Positions 38,501 through 48,500 of a stretch of 64,000 nt of DNA are shown piece by piece. The DNA is from Microglena sp. YARC (Eukaryota > Chlorophyta > Chlorophyceae > Chlamydomonadales > Chlamydomonadaceae): the NCBI GenBank assembly GCA_022414725.1, contig CM039465.1:1732593-1796592 (forward strand). Direction: 5' to 3'. The notes beneath the pieces are model-generated. The model searched no databases and had not been told where the DNA came from. It saw only the letters and a list, made by a program, of their open reading frames with translations. Made by a program: the position numbers and the translations under genes. The first letter of the stretch is position 1. Each line of letters begins with the position of its first letter.

Positions 38501-41095
38501 ACTATTTATTTATATTATTCCAGCATCTAGAGCTGAAGTGACTTACATTTGGCCCTCAGGTTTTGTCTGGGTCTCCTGCACGGCACATGGTAGGAAAGGG
38601 TCAAGGTTCAAGAGCAAAGATTCAAAGTTGAAGGGGAAAGGGTCAGGGCAAAGTTAGACAAAGAGTCTAGGTTTAAAGGCAAACATTCAAGAGTTCGAGA
38701 GGAAAGGGTCAAGGGCAAAGTTTGCCGGGAAACGGTCAAGGTTCAAGGGCAAAGTTCGAAGGGTGCGGGTCAAGGTTCAAGGGCACAGATTCAAGAGTTT
38801 CAGGGGAAAGGGTCAAGGGCAAAGTTTGCCAGGAAACGGTGTAGGTTCAAGGGCTAAGATTCAAGAGTTTTGGGGGAAAGGGCCAAGGTTTAATGGCACA
38901 GATTCAAAGTTTAAGGGGAAACGGTCTAGGGCAAATTTTGAGGGGAAAGGGTCAAGGTTCAAGGGGACAGGTTCAAGATTTGAGGGGAAAGGTCCGAGGG
39001 CAAAGTTCGACGGGAAAGGGTCAAGGTTCAAGGGCAAAGATTCATGAGTTCGAGAAAGTTGCCACAAATAAACAGACTTTTTTGCATGATGTTAGTTAGT
39101 CCCCCTTGGCTCCGTCAAGCAGCACATGTGGACACATTTGGAGTCCAGTAGAGCACCAGGGGGACGGGAGCCCCTAGGGTCACCCCATCGTCCGTTTGAC
39201 CAACCAACGACCAAGACAAAGCCTGGGCACCTCCTCGTCCACCTCCCCCTCTTCCACCAACACCACAACCTACCTTGAAGTAGGTGAGGACAGGGAAGCC
39301 TGGCCACCACAGCTCCCAGTTCACAAAGCTATCATAGCTCCACTTGCTGGCTCCGCCTACAAATCTATTCTCTGTCGGGTTCTCCAAGTCACTTGTGGTC
39401 ACTACCTCCAGGCCCTCATCATCAAAGACAAACCTGTGATGCATTGGTATCACATGGGTTGCATGTGCAGAAGTTTTTTTTTTTAATTAATTTAATTTAT
39501 TTATTTTGTCTGCCTACTAAGGCATTTCTGTCCGGTCCTTCAAGTCACTCGTGGTCACTACCTCCAGGCCCTGATCGCCAAAGACAAACCTGTGATGCAT
39601 TGAAGGTAGCATATGTAAAAAATGCATTCATTGTTGGCTTTTCCATGTCACCCATGGTCTCCACATGACAAGGGCCTGGATTTCATGCTCTGACATTGAT
39701 TGGTGAATGGCTTCACAATTTATTGTCATGGAGGTAGAATTGTGAATGTGAATTCATGGCTTTTACATTAAAACGAATGTGAATGTGAATTCATGGCTTT
39801 TCCATTAAAACGAACGAGAATGCGAATTCATGGCTTTTCCATGCCACCCATGGTCTCTACCTCCATGACAAGGACCTGGATTTGGTGCTAAGCAGCAGGG
39901 AAATTCAAAGCGCTTTGTTCTTTCTATTCAAGTGAGATATAAATGCGTAGCAATGAAGTGGAGGGGCCGTATGATCATGGGTGCAGGAAATGGTTTCACA
40001 TAAATAGTGCCCATCAGGGTAATTCAAAGCGCGCGCTTATGCGCTTTTGAGCGCTGGCTTTTTGACCCCCTCTGCGCTTTAAGCACAGTTTTTTGCTATC
40101 CCCTGTGGGCGCAGCAAGCAATTTTTGCGCTTTTTGCACTACAAATCGCATTTTTTTTGTTTTCAAATGCGCTACACCGCTGGCCAATTTGGCCATTTGA
40201 AGTACCCTGCTAGGCAGATGATTTAACTTTAGTATCTTACTTGGCTGTACAACTTTCATTTCATATTAGGCTATACCCCTTCAGCCTATTTGGCTACCCC
40301 TGGATAGTTACATACGAATGAATAGGCACATCAGAACAAAGCGTGAGCGGTTCCTAAGGTGCTCCTGTTGATACCAATGACCTTTCCTAGCTCTCTGCTG
40401 CCCATGAATGTTACATCCACACACACGTACTCATACATAATCATCTTACATACATATGCATACCTAATCATCCTACACACAACGCATACACAGAAATACT
40501 CACAAATACACATACATACGCATACACACTTACATACTCCTACATACACATAAATACTCCTACACACATAAATACTCTTACACACATAAATAATCACATA
40601 CACATACATACTCACACATAAATACTCATACATACACATACCTACTCATACATACACACTCGAACATACTAATACATGCAGCATATTTAATCCTTGTTGC
40701 CTGGATTGCCAAGAAGACGCCCAGGACTAAAGTAAATGCAGTAAAAGGAGTCCAGCAGGGTGGGAGGGGAGGGGGGTGGCCTCCGGCCACACAGGCAATG
40801 TACTAGTACATACATACATACATACGCAAACATAAATACATACACATACATTCTCATGCATACACATAAATACTCATACATACAAAGACAAACCTAATCC
40901 TTGTTGCCTGGATTGCCAAGAAGACACCCAGGACTCCAGTGAAAGCGGCAAGAGGAGTGAGGTCTGCTGCGAACTCAGCTCCAGCGATGGCAAACAGGGC
41001 GATGGGGAGGTTGAAGGATGGGGAGGGAATGACGGTGGGCCTCTTCACGACCTTCTGAAGCGCTTTCTCCTTCTTCTCGAACAGAGCTGTGAAGC
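35504..41095 (-). CDS. DUF3119-type membrane protein, four 3' exons
   Basis: Exons 41,095-40,894, 39,433-39,274, 38,575-38,547 and 35,600-35,504 join in frame (phases 2, 0, 2) to a stop at 35,504. The protein runs from a Lys-rich stretch (LFEKKEKALQKVVKRP) through two hydrophobic segments (FNLPIALFAIAGAEFAA; LAAFTGVLGVFLAIQATR) to a soluble part with FVFDDEGLEV, WSYDSFVNWELWWPGFPVL, YFKETQTKPEGQ, HFFPVIFNGKELYDVM and ERCGPS. The hydrophobic pair followed by a W-x-x-FVNWE-x-WWP-x-FPVL-x-YFKE and a HFFP-x-IF motif fits DUF3119, known from cyanobacteria and plastids; the molecular function of the family is not known to me. Splice sites are all GT-AG. The 5' end is unsettled: the first exon here needs one base of a split codon from upstream. 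Confidence 0.8.
35601..35916 (-). repeat. Echo and minisatellite at the last DUF3119 acceptor
   Basis: The acceptor region (+ strand GTGGCTGCGTACAACAG, 35,598-35,614) recurs at about 35,865-35,880. Between them lie ~11 units of a ~20-base repeat, AAGAAGTTGGTTCAGAAGTGG, built from the exon-edge word GAAGAAGTGG. Confidence 0.75.
35905..36062 (+). mobile_element. tRNA-related SINE, copy 2
   Basis: Head CGGCGAATGGTTCAATGG resembles an A box with D-loop, followed 25-30 bases later by GGGTTCGAATCTC, a good B box. The body CAACCGCCATGGTAGC and end GGGCTCCCTTAATACCA match the other copies. Confidence 0.7.
36063..36250 (+). repeat. (GGTTGGAATT)n minisatellite
   Basis: Irregular GGTTGGTTGGAATTGG units, DUF3119 intron. 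Confidence 0.8.
37173..37425 (+). repeat. Diverged tandem duplication, ~148 bp
   Basis: Two copies share TCAACTTTG, TGCTATRGCACAA, GACATGTTTCTCAAT and CAGTGGGAAGAA. The frame across it has no recognised domain. Confidence 0.65.
38595..39065 (+). repeat. ~28-bp minisatellite (GGGTCAAGGTTCAAGGGCAAAG)
   Basis: About 15 variable units combining GGGAAAGGGTCAAGG and TTCAAGGGCAAAGTTCGA, filling most of the intron between two DUF3119 exons. Confidence 0.85.
39127..39235 (+). repeat. Dispersed repeat sharing a core with 44,784-44,960 and 52,466-52,760
   Basis: Common words are GACGRGAGCCCC, then ACCCCRTYGTCCG, and GACNAAGCCTG. The two longer copies continue through CCAACTGTCT and AACTAACTGGCT to CTCCGCCAATT-like ends. 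Confidence 0.6.
39545..39605 (-). repeat. Echo of a DUF3119 exon acceptor edge
   Basis: Repeats about 55 bases around the acceptor at 39,434, including TGCATCACAG|GTTTGTCTTTG and CCTGGAGGTAGTGACCAC, with point changes that break the reading (GGCGATCAGG for GATGATGAGG). Shorter remnants at 39,655 and 39,855. Confidence 0.85.
40015..40210. mobile_element. MITE copy 1, degenerate
   Basis: Ends AGGGTAATTCAAAGCGCG and TTTGAAGTACCCTGC are imperfectly inverted. The internal GGGCGCAGCAAGCAATTTT and GCGCTTTTTGCACTACAAA match the copy at 51,540. Confidence 0.7.
40430..40890 (+). repeat. (CATACATACACA)n tract with a DUF3119 donor echo
   Basis: Two ACATACA-type microsatellite blocks surround 40,690-40,740, where the + strand repeats AATCCTTGTTGCCTGGATTGC and CAAGAAGACGCCCAGGACT, the last ~45 bases of the exon ending at 40,894. 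Confidence 0.85.
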
Positions 41096-41344
41096 CTGCA
41101 AACAGCTGTGAAGCCCAAATATGAGGGAATTCAGGTTTAATGGGTTGGATGGGTTCAATGGGTTTAATGGGGGGTCAATAATGGGAATACAGGGCTTAAA
41201 GGGTGTTATGTTAATGGGGGGTCAATCATGGGTTTAATGGGAATTCAGGGTGTAATGGGTTTAATGGGCTTTAAGGGTGTAAAGTGTTTCATTGGGGTCA
41301 AAAATGGGTTTAATGGGGACACAGGGTGTAGTGGGCTGATTTAG

Positions 41345-41790
41345 AATTTTGAATTATTACATCATTCTTGAGCCAACTCTGGGATGCTCACCGTCTGCTA
41401 ATTCCAAGTCCCCCCATGCAATACCCACGGAAACCAGGGAGCATAATAAGCGGATTAGATTAAAAAGTATGATAACACCTGGTGGTGGACAGTGGTACCA
41501 TGGCGGGTTACAGCGACCAGGAACACTTAAGCGCACCCATAGAGATTCGAACCCAGCACCTTCTTCAGTGCAGCGAAATGATAAACCATTGAACCATTCG
41601 CCAAACGGGGATTTTGCGGATAAGATAGTTTAGAGACGTGCCCAGGTCAGAAGTGGGAGTTGACTTGATTTTGAATTTTGAATTGGTACATGGTTCTTCA
41701 GCCAACCCTGGGCTGCTCACCGTCTGCCAATTTTAAGTCCCCCCGTGAGATACCCACGGAAACCAGGGAGCGTACTAAGCTGATGAGATC
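41345..41790. repeat. Direct duplication of ~115 bp flanking a SINE
   Basis: About 41,345-41,460 and 41,672-41,790 share GCTCACCGTCTGC, AAGTCCCCCC and TACCCACGGAAACCAGGGAGC. A third word, TTTAGAGACKTGYCYAGGTCA, recurs at 41,630, 41,797 and 42,017. Confidence 0.75.
41460..41625 (-). mobile_element. tRNA-related SINE, copy 3
   Basis: On the minus strand: TTTGGCGAATGGTTCAATGG (A box and D-arm-like), then GGTGCTGGGTTCGAATCTC (B box), CTTAAGTGTTCCTGGTCGCTG and CCGCCATGGTACC. The most complete tRNA-like head of the set; the 3' part is missing. Confidence 0.75.
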
Positions 41791-42099
41791 ATTTAGAGAC
41801 GTGTCCAGGTCATGAGCGGGAGTCAACTGTTTGTTTACACATGCTGACACGCATTGAGACATTATAGTTTACAGTAGTGAGAGACGCATTGAGACATTAT
41901 ACAGAACGTCATACAGTAGTGAGAGATACATTGAGACATCATAGTTTACTGTGAGTGGGATTTTACTATTTTGGTGTTTATAATTATACTTTACGCTGCT
42001 CCGGCTCAAATATTAGTTTAGAGACTTGTCTAGGTCATGAGTGGAAGTTGACTGCTCGTTTACACACGCTGACGTCAGAGTTTTTTCTTAATTTATTAC

Positions 42100-42310
42100 A
42101 ATCGTAGTATGAGACCCCGTTTTGGCCCAACTTATCGTATTAGGAGACACAAGTTGAGATCCCAGCTCTCAGATTCTCAGACCAAAAACGCCACACTGAA
42201 CGCTAAACGCTACTCAGATCGCTAAAATCGTAATAAGGATTCTGGCTTGGGAGGAGGCAAAAAAAAAGAATAGGATTTCCTCTTTTTGATTTGAAAAAAA
42301 TCCCTGACTG
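42100..42310 (+). repeat. Dispersed ~210-bp repeat, copy 1 (copy 2 at 48,675-48,895)
   Basis: Both share GAGACCCCGTTTTNGCCCAA, AAATCGNAATAAGGATNCTG, GGGAGGA and GATTTCCTCTTTTTGATTTG. Orientation the same. No terminal repeats recognised. Confidence 0.75.
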
Positions 42311-42839
42311 ACACGCATCTAGACACTATACTCGCTTGGTGGGCAACTCAACATACACACTACAACAGCCTGTAAAACGTCCGCACTACATTGTTGGGTT
42401 GGTGACTGTAAACCCAGGCATCAAGTCATCCCTGGCTTGCCACATTCATCCCTCATTCCTCATCATCACACATTCATCACTCATCCCTGGCTTGCCGCAG
42501 TCATCACTGATCAAACATCATCCTACGTTCGTCACTCATCCCTGGCTTGCCACATTCATCACTCATCACACATACAAGTCCGATTTCATTGGTACTCAGT
42601 CCCCATCCCCGACACTTGCGTCCATGCCGCACAGAATTATCGTGGTGACGTCCTGAGTTCGGATCCTGGTTGTTAACTCCATGGTTTCTGCCATGGTAGC
42701 CGAGAGATATGGTATATCGCACGGGGGGGCGAATTGTATTCTGCAGACGGTTAGACGCATGAAGGCGCTAGGAACATGTGGCAATTCTCTTCCTCAAACT
42801 AATTGATGCAAGCCCTAGCTCATGTGCACGGACGGACTC

Positions 42840-43260
42840 ACATCCCTCGCCGCGAGAGGAGCATCACAATCGTGAACGATCGTTTTTCCACCATCCAAGC
42901 ACTGGACAGACCACCCGCACCCCCAGCCCCGACAGGAGAGGCATAATTGTAACTCGAGATCGCAATTCAGAACGATCGATACTCCATCATCCATGCACTG
43001 GACAGACCTTCCACATCCCAGAGCAAAGAGGCGCAATTGTCACTCAACACCAGAATTGTGAACGATCGTTATTCAATCATCCATGCATTCATCCATGCAT
43101 TGTATGCAATCATCCATCCATTCATCCATGCATTGAACGATCGTTATTCAATCATCCATGCATTCATCCATGCATACTCCCCACGTCCCCTGCCCCGAGC
43201 CGATAGGCACAATTATCACTCGACATCATAATTGTGAACGATAGTTCTTCCATCATCGAC
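42840..43260 (+). repeat. ~100-110 bp minisatellite
   Basis: Four to five units around AATTGTGAACGATCGTTNTTC, CATCATCCATGCA and a GAGAGGCACAATT part, plus small CATTCATCCATG expansions. Confidence 0.75.
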
Positions 43261-43297
43261 GCACGCGTGTACTCATTCTATCAATTGTGGCACTTAC

Positions 43298-43411
43298 AGC
43301 CTTGGGCGTCGTCTGGGTCCGGACCACAGAGGGGCGTACTGACGCCACGCCGTTGTTGCGGGCGCCCTTAATTGGCGCACATGCCGATGATCTCAAGCTA
43401 GAAAGGTGCAT
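43298..43411 (-). CDS. Candidate first exon with transit peptide (DUF3119 gene?)
   Basis: ATG at 43,411 opens 38 codons, ending in AAGGCT|GTAAGTG, a strong 5' splice site. The peptide starts MHLSSLRSSACAPIKGARNN and ends RTQTTPKA: rich in Ser, Ala, Arg, with almost no acidic residues, like a plastid transit peptide. It lies upstream of the DUF3119 exons on the same strand. It ends in phase 0, whereas the next known exon needs one upstream base, so at least one further exon is missing between them. Linking it to DUF3119 is inference. Confidence 0.4.
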
Positions 43412-43596
43412 GCTGCCAATCTTGGCAATCAGAGAGCTAGTAGGTGTGTTGTGGCCTTGTGTGGCTCTGGGGCTATATGGTGCCAGTGGTGTGTGAATGT
43501 CAGGGTCCGTAAAAAGAAGAGCCATGGCAGGCCCTGCCAGGTCACGCTGTATCCCGGTTACCCGCCCTTCCACACGGGACTATCATGTCGCGACAA

Positions 43597-45497
43597 GGGT
43601 TCAGGACGCAGACGCAACGTCGAAGAGTCCGTTGCGTCGCAGGGTAGGGTCCGTTGACCAGAAGCAACGTGGGTAGGGTCCGTTGACCAGAAGGAAGGGT
43701 CCGTTGCGTCGCAGGACGCAGGCTATACAATTGGTTGCGTCCCAGGCAGCAACGCTGGGAGTCCTCCTGAAGTACCCTGGTCGTGACACCCTTCGACACC
43801 GGGACTGTCATAGGTAGGGGTACGGTAACCCCCACTTACCTTCATCATAAACCCTAAAACTATTTAGACCCTAAACCTTTGAATCAAACCCTGAACCACT
43901 AGGAAGCCCTGTGACCAAGTTCAAGTTTAAGTTCAAGTACCCTACGAGTGAGGAAAAGGGAAGAAAAAATAAATTGAACAAAAAGTCTCCATCCTCTCAA
44001 CCACTCAACTCGTCAGGGTTCATTAACATTATCATATTAGAGTTATTCACAACTGTTATAGTCTGACTTATATGTCATCTCTAGAGTAGACAAAGTACGC
44101 ACAAGTCTAAGTCCCATCCAGGGCACGTATTGTTTGCCGCCAGGCGTCGCTGCCAGCTATGGTCTGCACGCCGCAATGCAGTACTGCGCAATACAGATCT
44201 CATCTCTATATTTATCGCTCTGATGCGAGTTATTGCTATCTTCTCTCATGTAGAGTATTGAGTCTGCAGTCTCATCTATAGAACACGAAAACAACTAAAT
44301 CAGAATGCTCGATTCCTAATTTCTAAAAAATAGCTCCTTGGAATACAAGGGGTCTACTATCTCAAAGTACAGTTACATCCCCTATTACCCTCCTTCCCTA
44401 CCACCGTATCACAGCACCTACAAATAATATAAGCGATGGAAAGATCCCGAAATTCCCGCCCCCCGCGTCTATAAGATTCTACATTTAAGTAGGCATACAC
44501 ACAAAAACATGGACCATGCAATATTGGAATTAAATACCAAGCTATCGCTCTGTTTATTTTGAATACTGTACTGACATGTTCCCAGGTACGGGTAATTTGT
44601 TTTTTTACTGCCGAAGACGGCGAGCACCCAAATTACAAGCCGAAGCTTAAAAATAGATAACGCCTGGAGGGGCGCGGTGTTGTGGGGACCCTTCATACGC
44701 CGCAGCAGTCTAAAGCTATGTCAACAAGTTGAAGTTCAATTGATTTACCGTACTTCGAGGTGTGGTGTAGCAGTAGTGTTTTGGGCGGAGCTCCTCCCCT
44801 TCTGGGGGACGAGAGCCCCCAGATGTACCCCGTTGTCCGTCTGTGTGTGTGTGTCCTTCCGACTGACGACTGAGACGAAGCCTGACACGTCAGCCAACTG
44901 TCTCATAACTAACTGGCTCCGGTCAGCTCCATTGCCAACAGTCCCCGCCAATTTTCTGTGTCGCTTGCGACGCTGCATAGGACTTGTTACCACCCAGTAC
45001 ACGTTTGCTCCACTTGAAAACGGACGATGAGAACTAAACCATTAAATCACAAGTCAGATAAATTAAATAATTATAGTAATTATACTGACATAGACGGCGA
45101 GCAGCCAAATTGCTGGCTGGAGCCATGTAACCAAGTTCAAGTTCATGCAACCATGAGTCAAATCAAATTCTAATGCGGCCCCTTGCATAATGAAATCCCG
45201 GTAAATTGAAAGTAATTATACAATGCGCGGCGAGAATTCGAGCATAAAGCCGAATTTCTGACTAGAGCATCCTCGTGGGGGGAAATCCTTTCAATACAAA
45301 ATAAAAATACATCAACTACGAAAGTGAAACAAAGATTAATTGAAAACAAGTACAAAACCAGGTTATCTGAATGCTGCGACGTAACAGAACCTTCCTTCTG
45401 GTCAACGGACCCTCCCCACGTTGCGTCCTTCGACACAACGAACTCTTCGATGTTGCATCTGCGACGGAGGACGCAGCGTCCTGAACAACCCTGATGC
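43597..45497. mobile_element. Probable element with ~110-130 bp terminal inverted repeats
   Basis: The left end (TTCAGGACGCAGACGCAACG, GTCGAAGAGTCCGTTG, GGGTCCGTTGACCAGAAGGAA) recurs in reverse complement at 45,375-45,497. The interior (43,740-45,370) contains the dispersed repeat at 44,784-44,960 and no recognisable transposase. The right end lies 8-10 bases beyond the stop codon of the coiled-coil gene. Confidence 0.55.
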
Positions 45498-45504
45498 AGA
45501 TGCC

Positions 45505-48500
45505 TCAGTCAGAGACGTCAGCATACAGGATAGACGAGGTCAGCTTGGTCTGCGTGTGCAGCTTCTCACGGCCCCCAGCATTGGCAGCCCTCACTTTCTT
45601 GGCCATCAACACTGGTTCACAAACCTTCTTGTCCTGTGCCGAAGCTCTCGAACAGGATCGAGCTTTGTTTGAGGGTTGAGGATGGCCGTTTGAAGATTGA
45701 GGATTACCATTTAAGGATTGAAGATGGCTGTTTGAGGTTTGCGAGTTGAGGCTTCTGGCACGACCACTGTTTCCCGCCCTTCCCTCGTGCTCGCCTTCAT
45801 CTTGACTGCCGCTCGGCTCTAGCGATGTTGCATGTCCCCCTTTCAACAACGATACATTTCCTCCTTGAAATCGATCGGCTCGCTGGATGCTGCCCTGAAG
45901 CAGCTCTGCCAAATCCAACACCGTCTGCATCTGCTCATCAAGCGCCGACTTCGTGCTCGCAACAGAACCAGTGGAACGGCGAGGATTCCGTGCATCGCCC
46001 ATCAGGAGGGGGGCGCCCACACTAATTGCACCACTAGCCCCACCCAGGCTTCGCATCCCACTGGTCCCACTAGCCCCACCCAGGCTTTGCATCCCACTGG
46101 CGCTGCCAGCTCCCCCACCAACCAACAAGCTACCAGCACCACTAGCTCCACGACAAGCTGAGCTACTAGCAGCACCAGCTCCACTAGCTCCACGACAAGC
46201 TGAGCTACTAGCAGCACCAGCTCCACTAGCTCCACGACAAGCTGAGCTACTAGCAGCATCAGCTCCACTACGAACCGAGCTTACGGCACTAGGAGCTGCC
46301 ACAGTACCAGGAGCTCTTGCACCACCCGACTTGAGTCCACTGTCACTGCCGGAGACAACCTGTCGAGTCCAAGGGGAAGGGAGACGTTCATTGGCTGGGC
46401 CCTCTCTTGTAACGCTGCCAGCTGGACACTGGTCCCCAGCATGGCCCCCACGCCCCTGGGAGTGCACACGGTCTTTTGTCACGCTGCCAGCTGTACAACG
46501 GTCCTCGGCATGGCCTCCATGCTCGCTGGAGCGACCATGGCCGTCTGTCAAAGCAGCTAGGGCCAACTCGTTTACCCGAAGATCATCATCGCGGAGTTGT
46601 CTTGCCAGAGTTTGACCTGCAGGCCCAATCCTAGTACTCCTTTGCTTGGCACTATGGTGCTGTCCTGCTAAATCAACCGCACTGCTCCTTTGCTCCACAC
46701 TGCGGTGTTGACCATTACAATCAACCGCACTGCTCCTTAGCTCCACATTGGGGTGTTGACCAATAAAATCAACCGCACTATGTCTTTGCTCCACACTGCG
46801 GTGTTGACCACTACTATCAACCACACTGCTTCTTTGCTCCGCTCTGCTGTACTCGCTGCCTGCACGCGAGTCCAATGAGTAGATGCCAGAGAAGCCCCGG
46901 CAACTTTTAATCGCCTGAATCAGTGTCTGATCAGTCCCTGACCACAGCTCTGTGAAGCTGACTAGAAGCTGCTCGGCTGCAAGGCTCAGCTCCGAAACCG
47001 ACCCTGCCCTGGCACTACCGTGGCTTCCCTCCATCGGAGCCAGTGTGTGCGTGCTGGTATATGCCTGGGCACTGATGGAGGGAGGGGAATTGATAAACGG
47101 AGGGAGGTGCTGGGAGTGCTGTAGGAACAGAGCCAGGTCAGAGGCGTGCACATCTAGGCCGGCACGGAAGGACTTGGCTTTCTTGCGGGCAGAAGCGTAA
47201 CCCGCGTTGAGATGTGCGCCTACAGACTCCAAACATGCAGCCAGCTCCCTCAAAGCTTCAGCTGCATGGAGGTGCAGGGTGTATTTATGGTTTAGGTTGC
47301 ATGGGGGTGCACAGTGCAGGGTATATTTAGGCTTTCTTGCGGGCAGAAGCATACCCTGCATTGAGATGTGGGACTACAGACTCCAAATAAAAATAAACAC
47401 GAAGCCAGCTCCCTCAAAGCTTCAGCTGCATGGGGGTGCATGGTGCAGGGTGTATTCAGGGTTTCCTGCGGGCAGAATCATATCCTGCGTTGAGATGTGT
47501 GCCTACAGACTCCAAATTTGCAGCCAGCTCCCTCCAAGCTTCAGCTGCATGGGGTGCAGGGTGCACTTAGGGTTTGTGTTGCATGGGGGTGCATGGTGCA
47601 TGGTGTATTTAGACTTCATCTGCATGGGGGTGTACGGTGCAGGGTCTATTTAGAGTTTATATTGCATGGGGGTTTGGTTATGTTGAGGCTGCATGGGGAT
47701 TGGATTGGGTTACATGTGGGTTGGGGTTGGGTCGCGTTGCATGACGGTGGGCTGGAATGCATGGGGCGTGCCTGAGTTGAGTTTAGGCTGCATGGGGGTT
47801 GGGCAGGGGTGTTGGGTTGCGTTGCGTTGCATGACGGTGGGGTTGGATTTAGGCTACCTGAGGGGTGGGCTGGATCGCATAAGGGGTGCCTGGGTTAGAT
47901 TTAGGGTGCATGGGGGTTGGGTTGGGTTGGGTGTGGTTGGATTGCATGGAGGGTGGGTTGAATTTAGGCTGCATGGGGGTTGGGTTGGATTGCATGTGGG
48001 GTGGGTTGGATATAGGCTGCATGGAAGTTTGCTGGGATGGTGCTCAATGGTCGCCTCTAATCAACACAAAAAACATCGAATTCAAATCTAGCCTCATCCA
48101 ATGATTGGAGCAGCAAATATTGTTATGCTACAGAGATTGGAGCAGCAAATATTGTTATGCTACAGAGATTGGAGCAGCAAATATTGTTATGCTACAGAGA
48201 TTGAAAAACAAGTAACCACTTGCACACATAGCGACTTGGCGTACATTGTACTACGTGAGTCGTACGTTATTGCTGAGCTGGCATTTTTTGGTTAATTTGT
48301 AAAAGACAAATCCGTTTGGAGGCGGTCTCGAGCCTGCAACCTATCGTTGTCTTCCTGATGTAAGGCTAGTTATTCTTTCGGACAAGTACTCATAGATTGC
48401 AAAATTACAGCCCAGTTCGTTGTTCTGCCAAGAGATGAACTGCAGTACTGATGTACGTTGTGTTACCAAAATGCGAGATTGAAACAAGTAGCTATGTGTT

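Noticed and set aside
42615..42720. Another SINE copy
   Set aside because: GAGTTCGGATCCTGG and CCATGGTAGCC resemble SINE parts, but the body and 3' end do not match the family.
45825..46615. Pro/Ala-rich frames on the + strand
   Set aside because: Shadows of the last coiled-coil exon, which reads open over 585 codons in the opposite strand with repeat structure in its own frame.
48310..48385. tRNA gene on the minus strand
   Set aside because: GGCTCGAGACC resembles a B box, but the acceptor stem pairs only four bases and no good D-arm or anticodon arm could be drawn.
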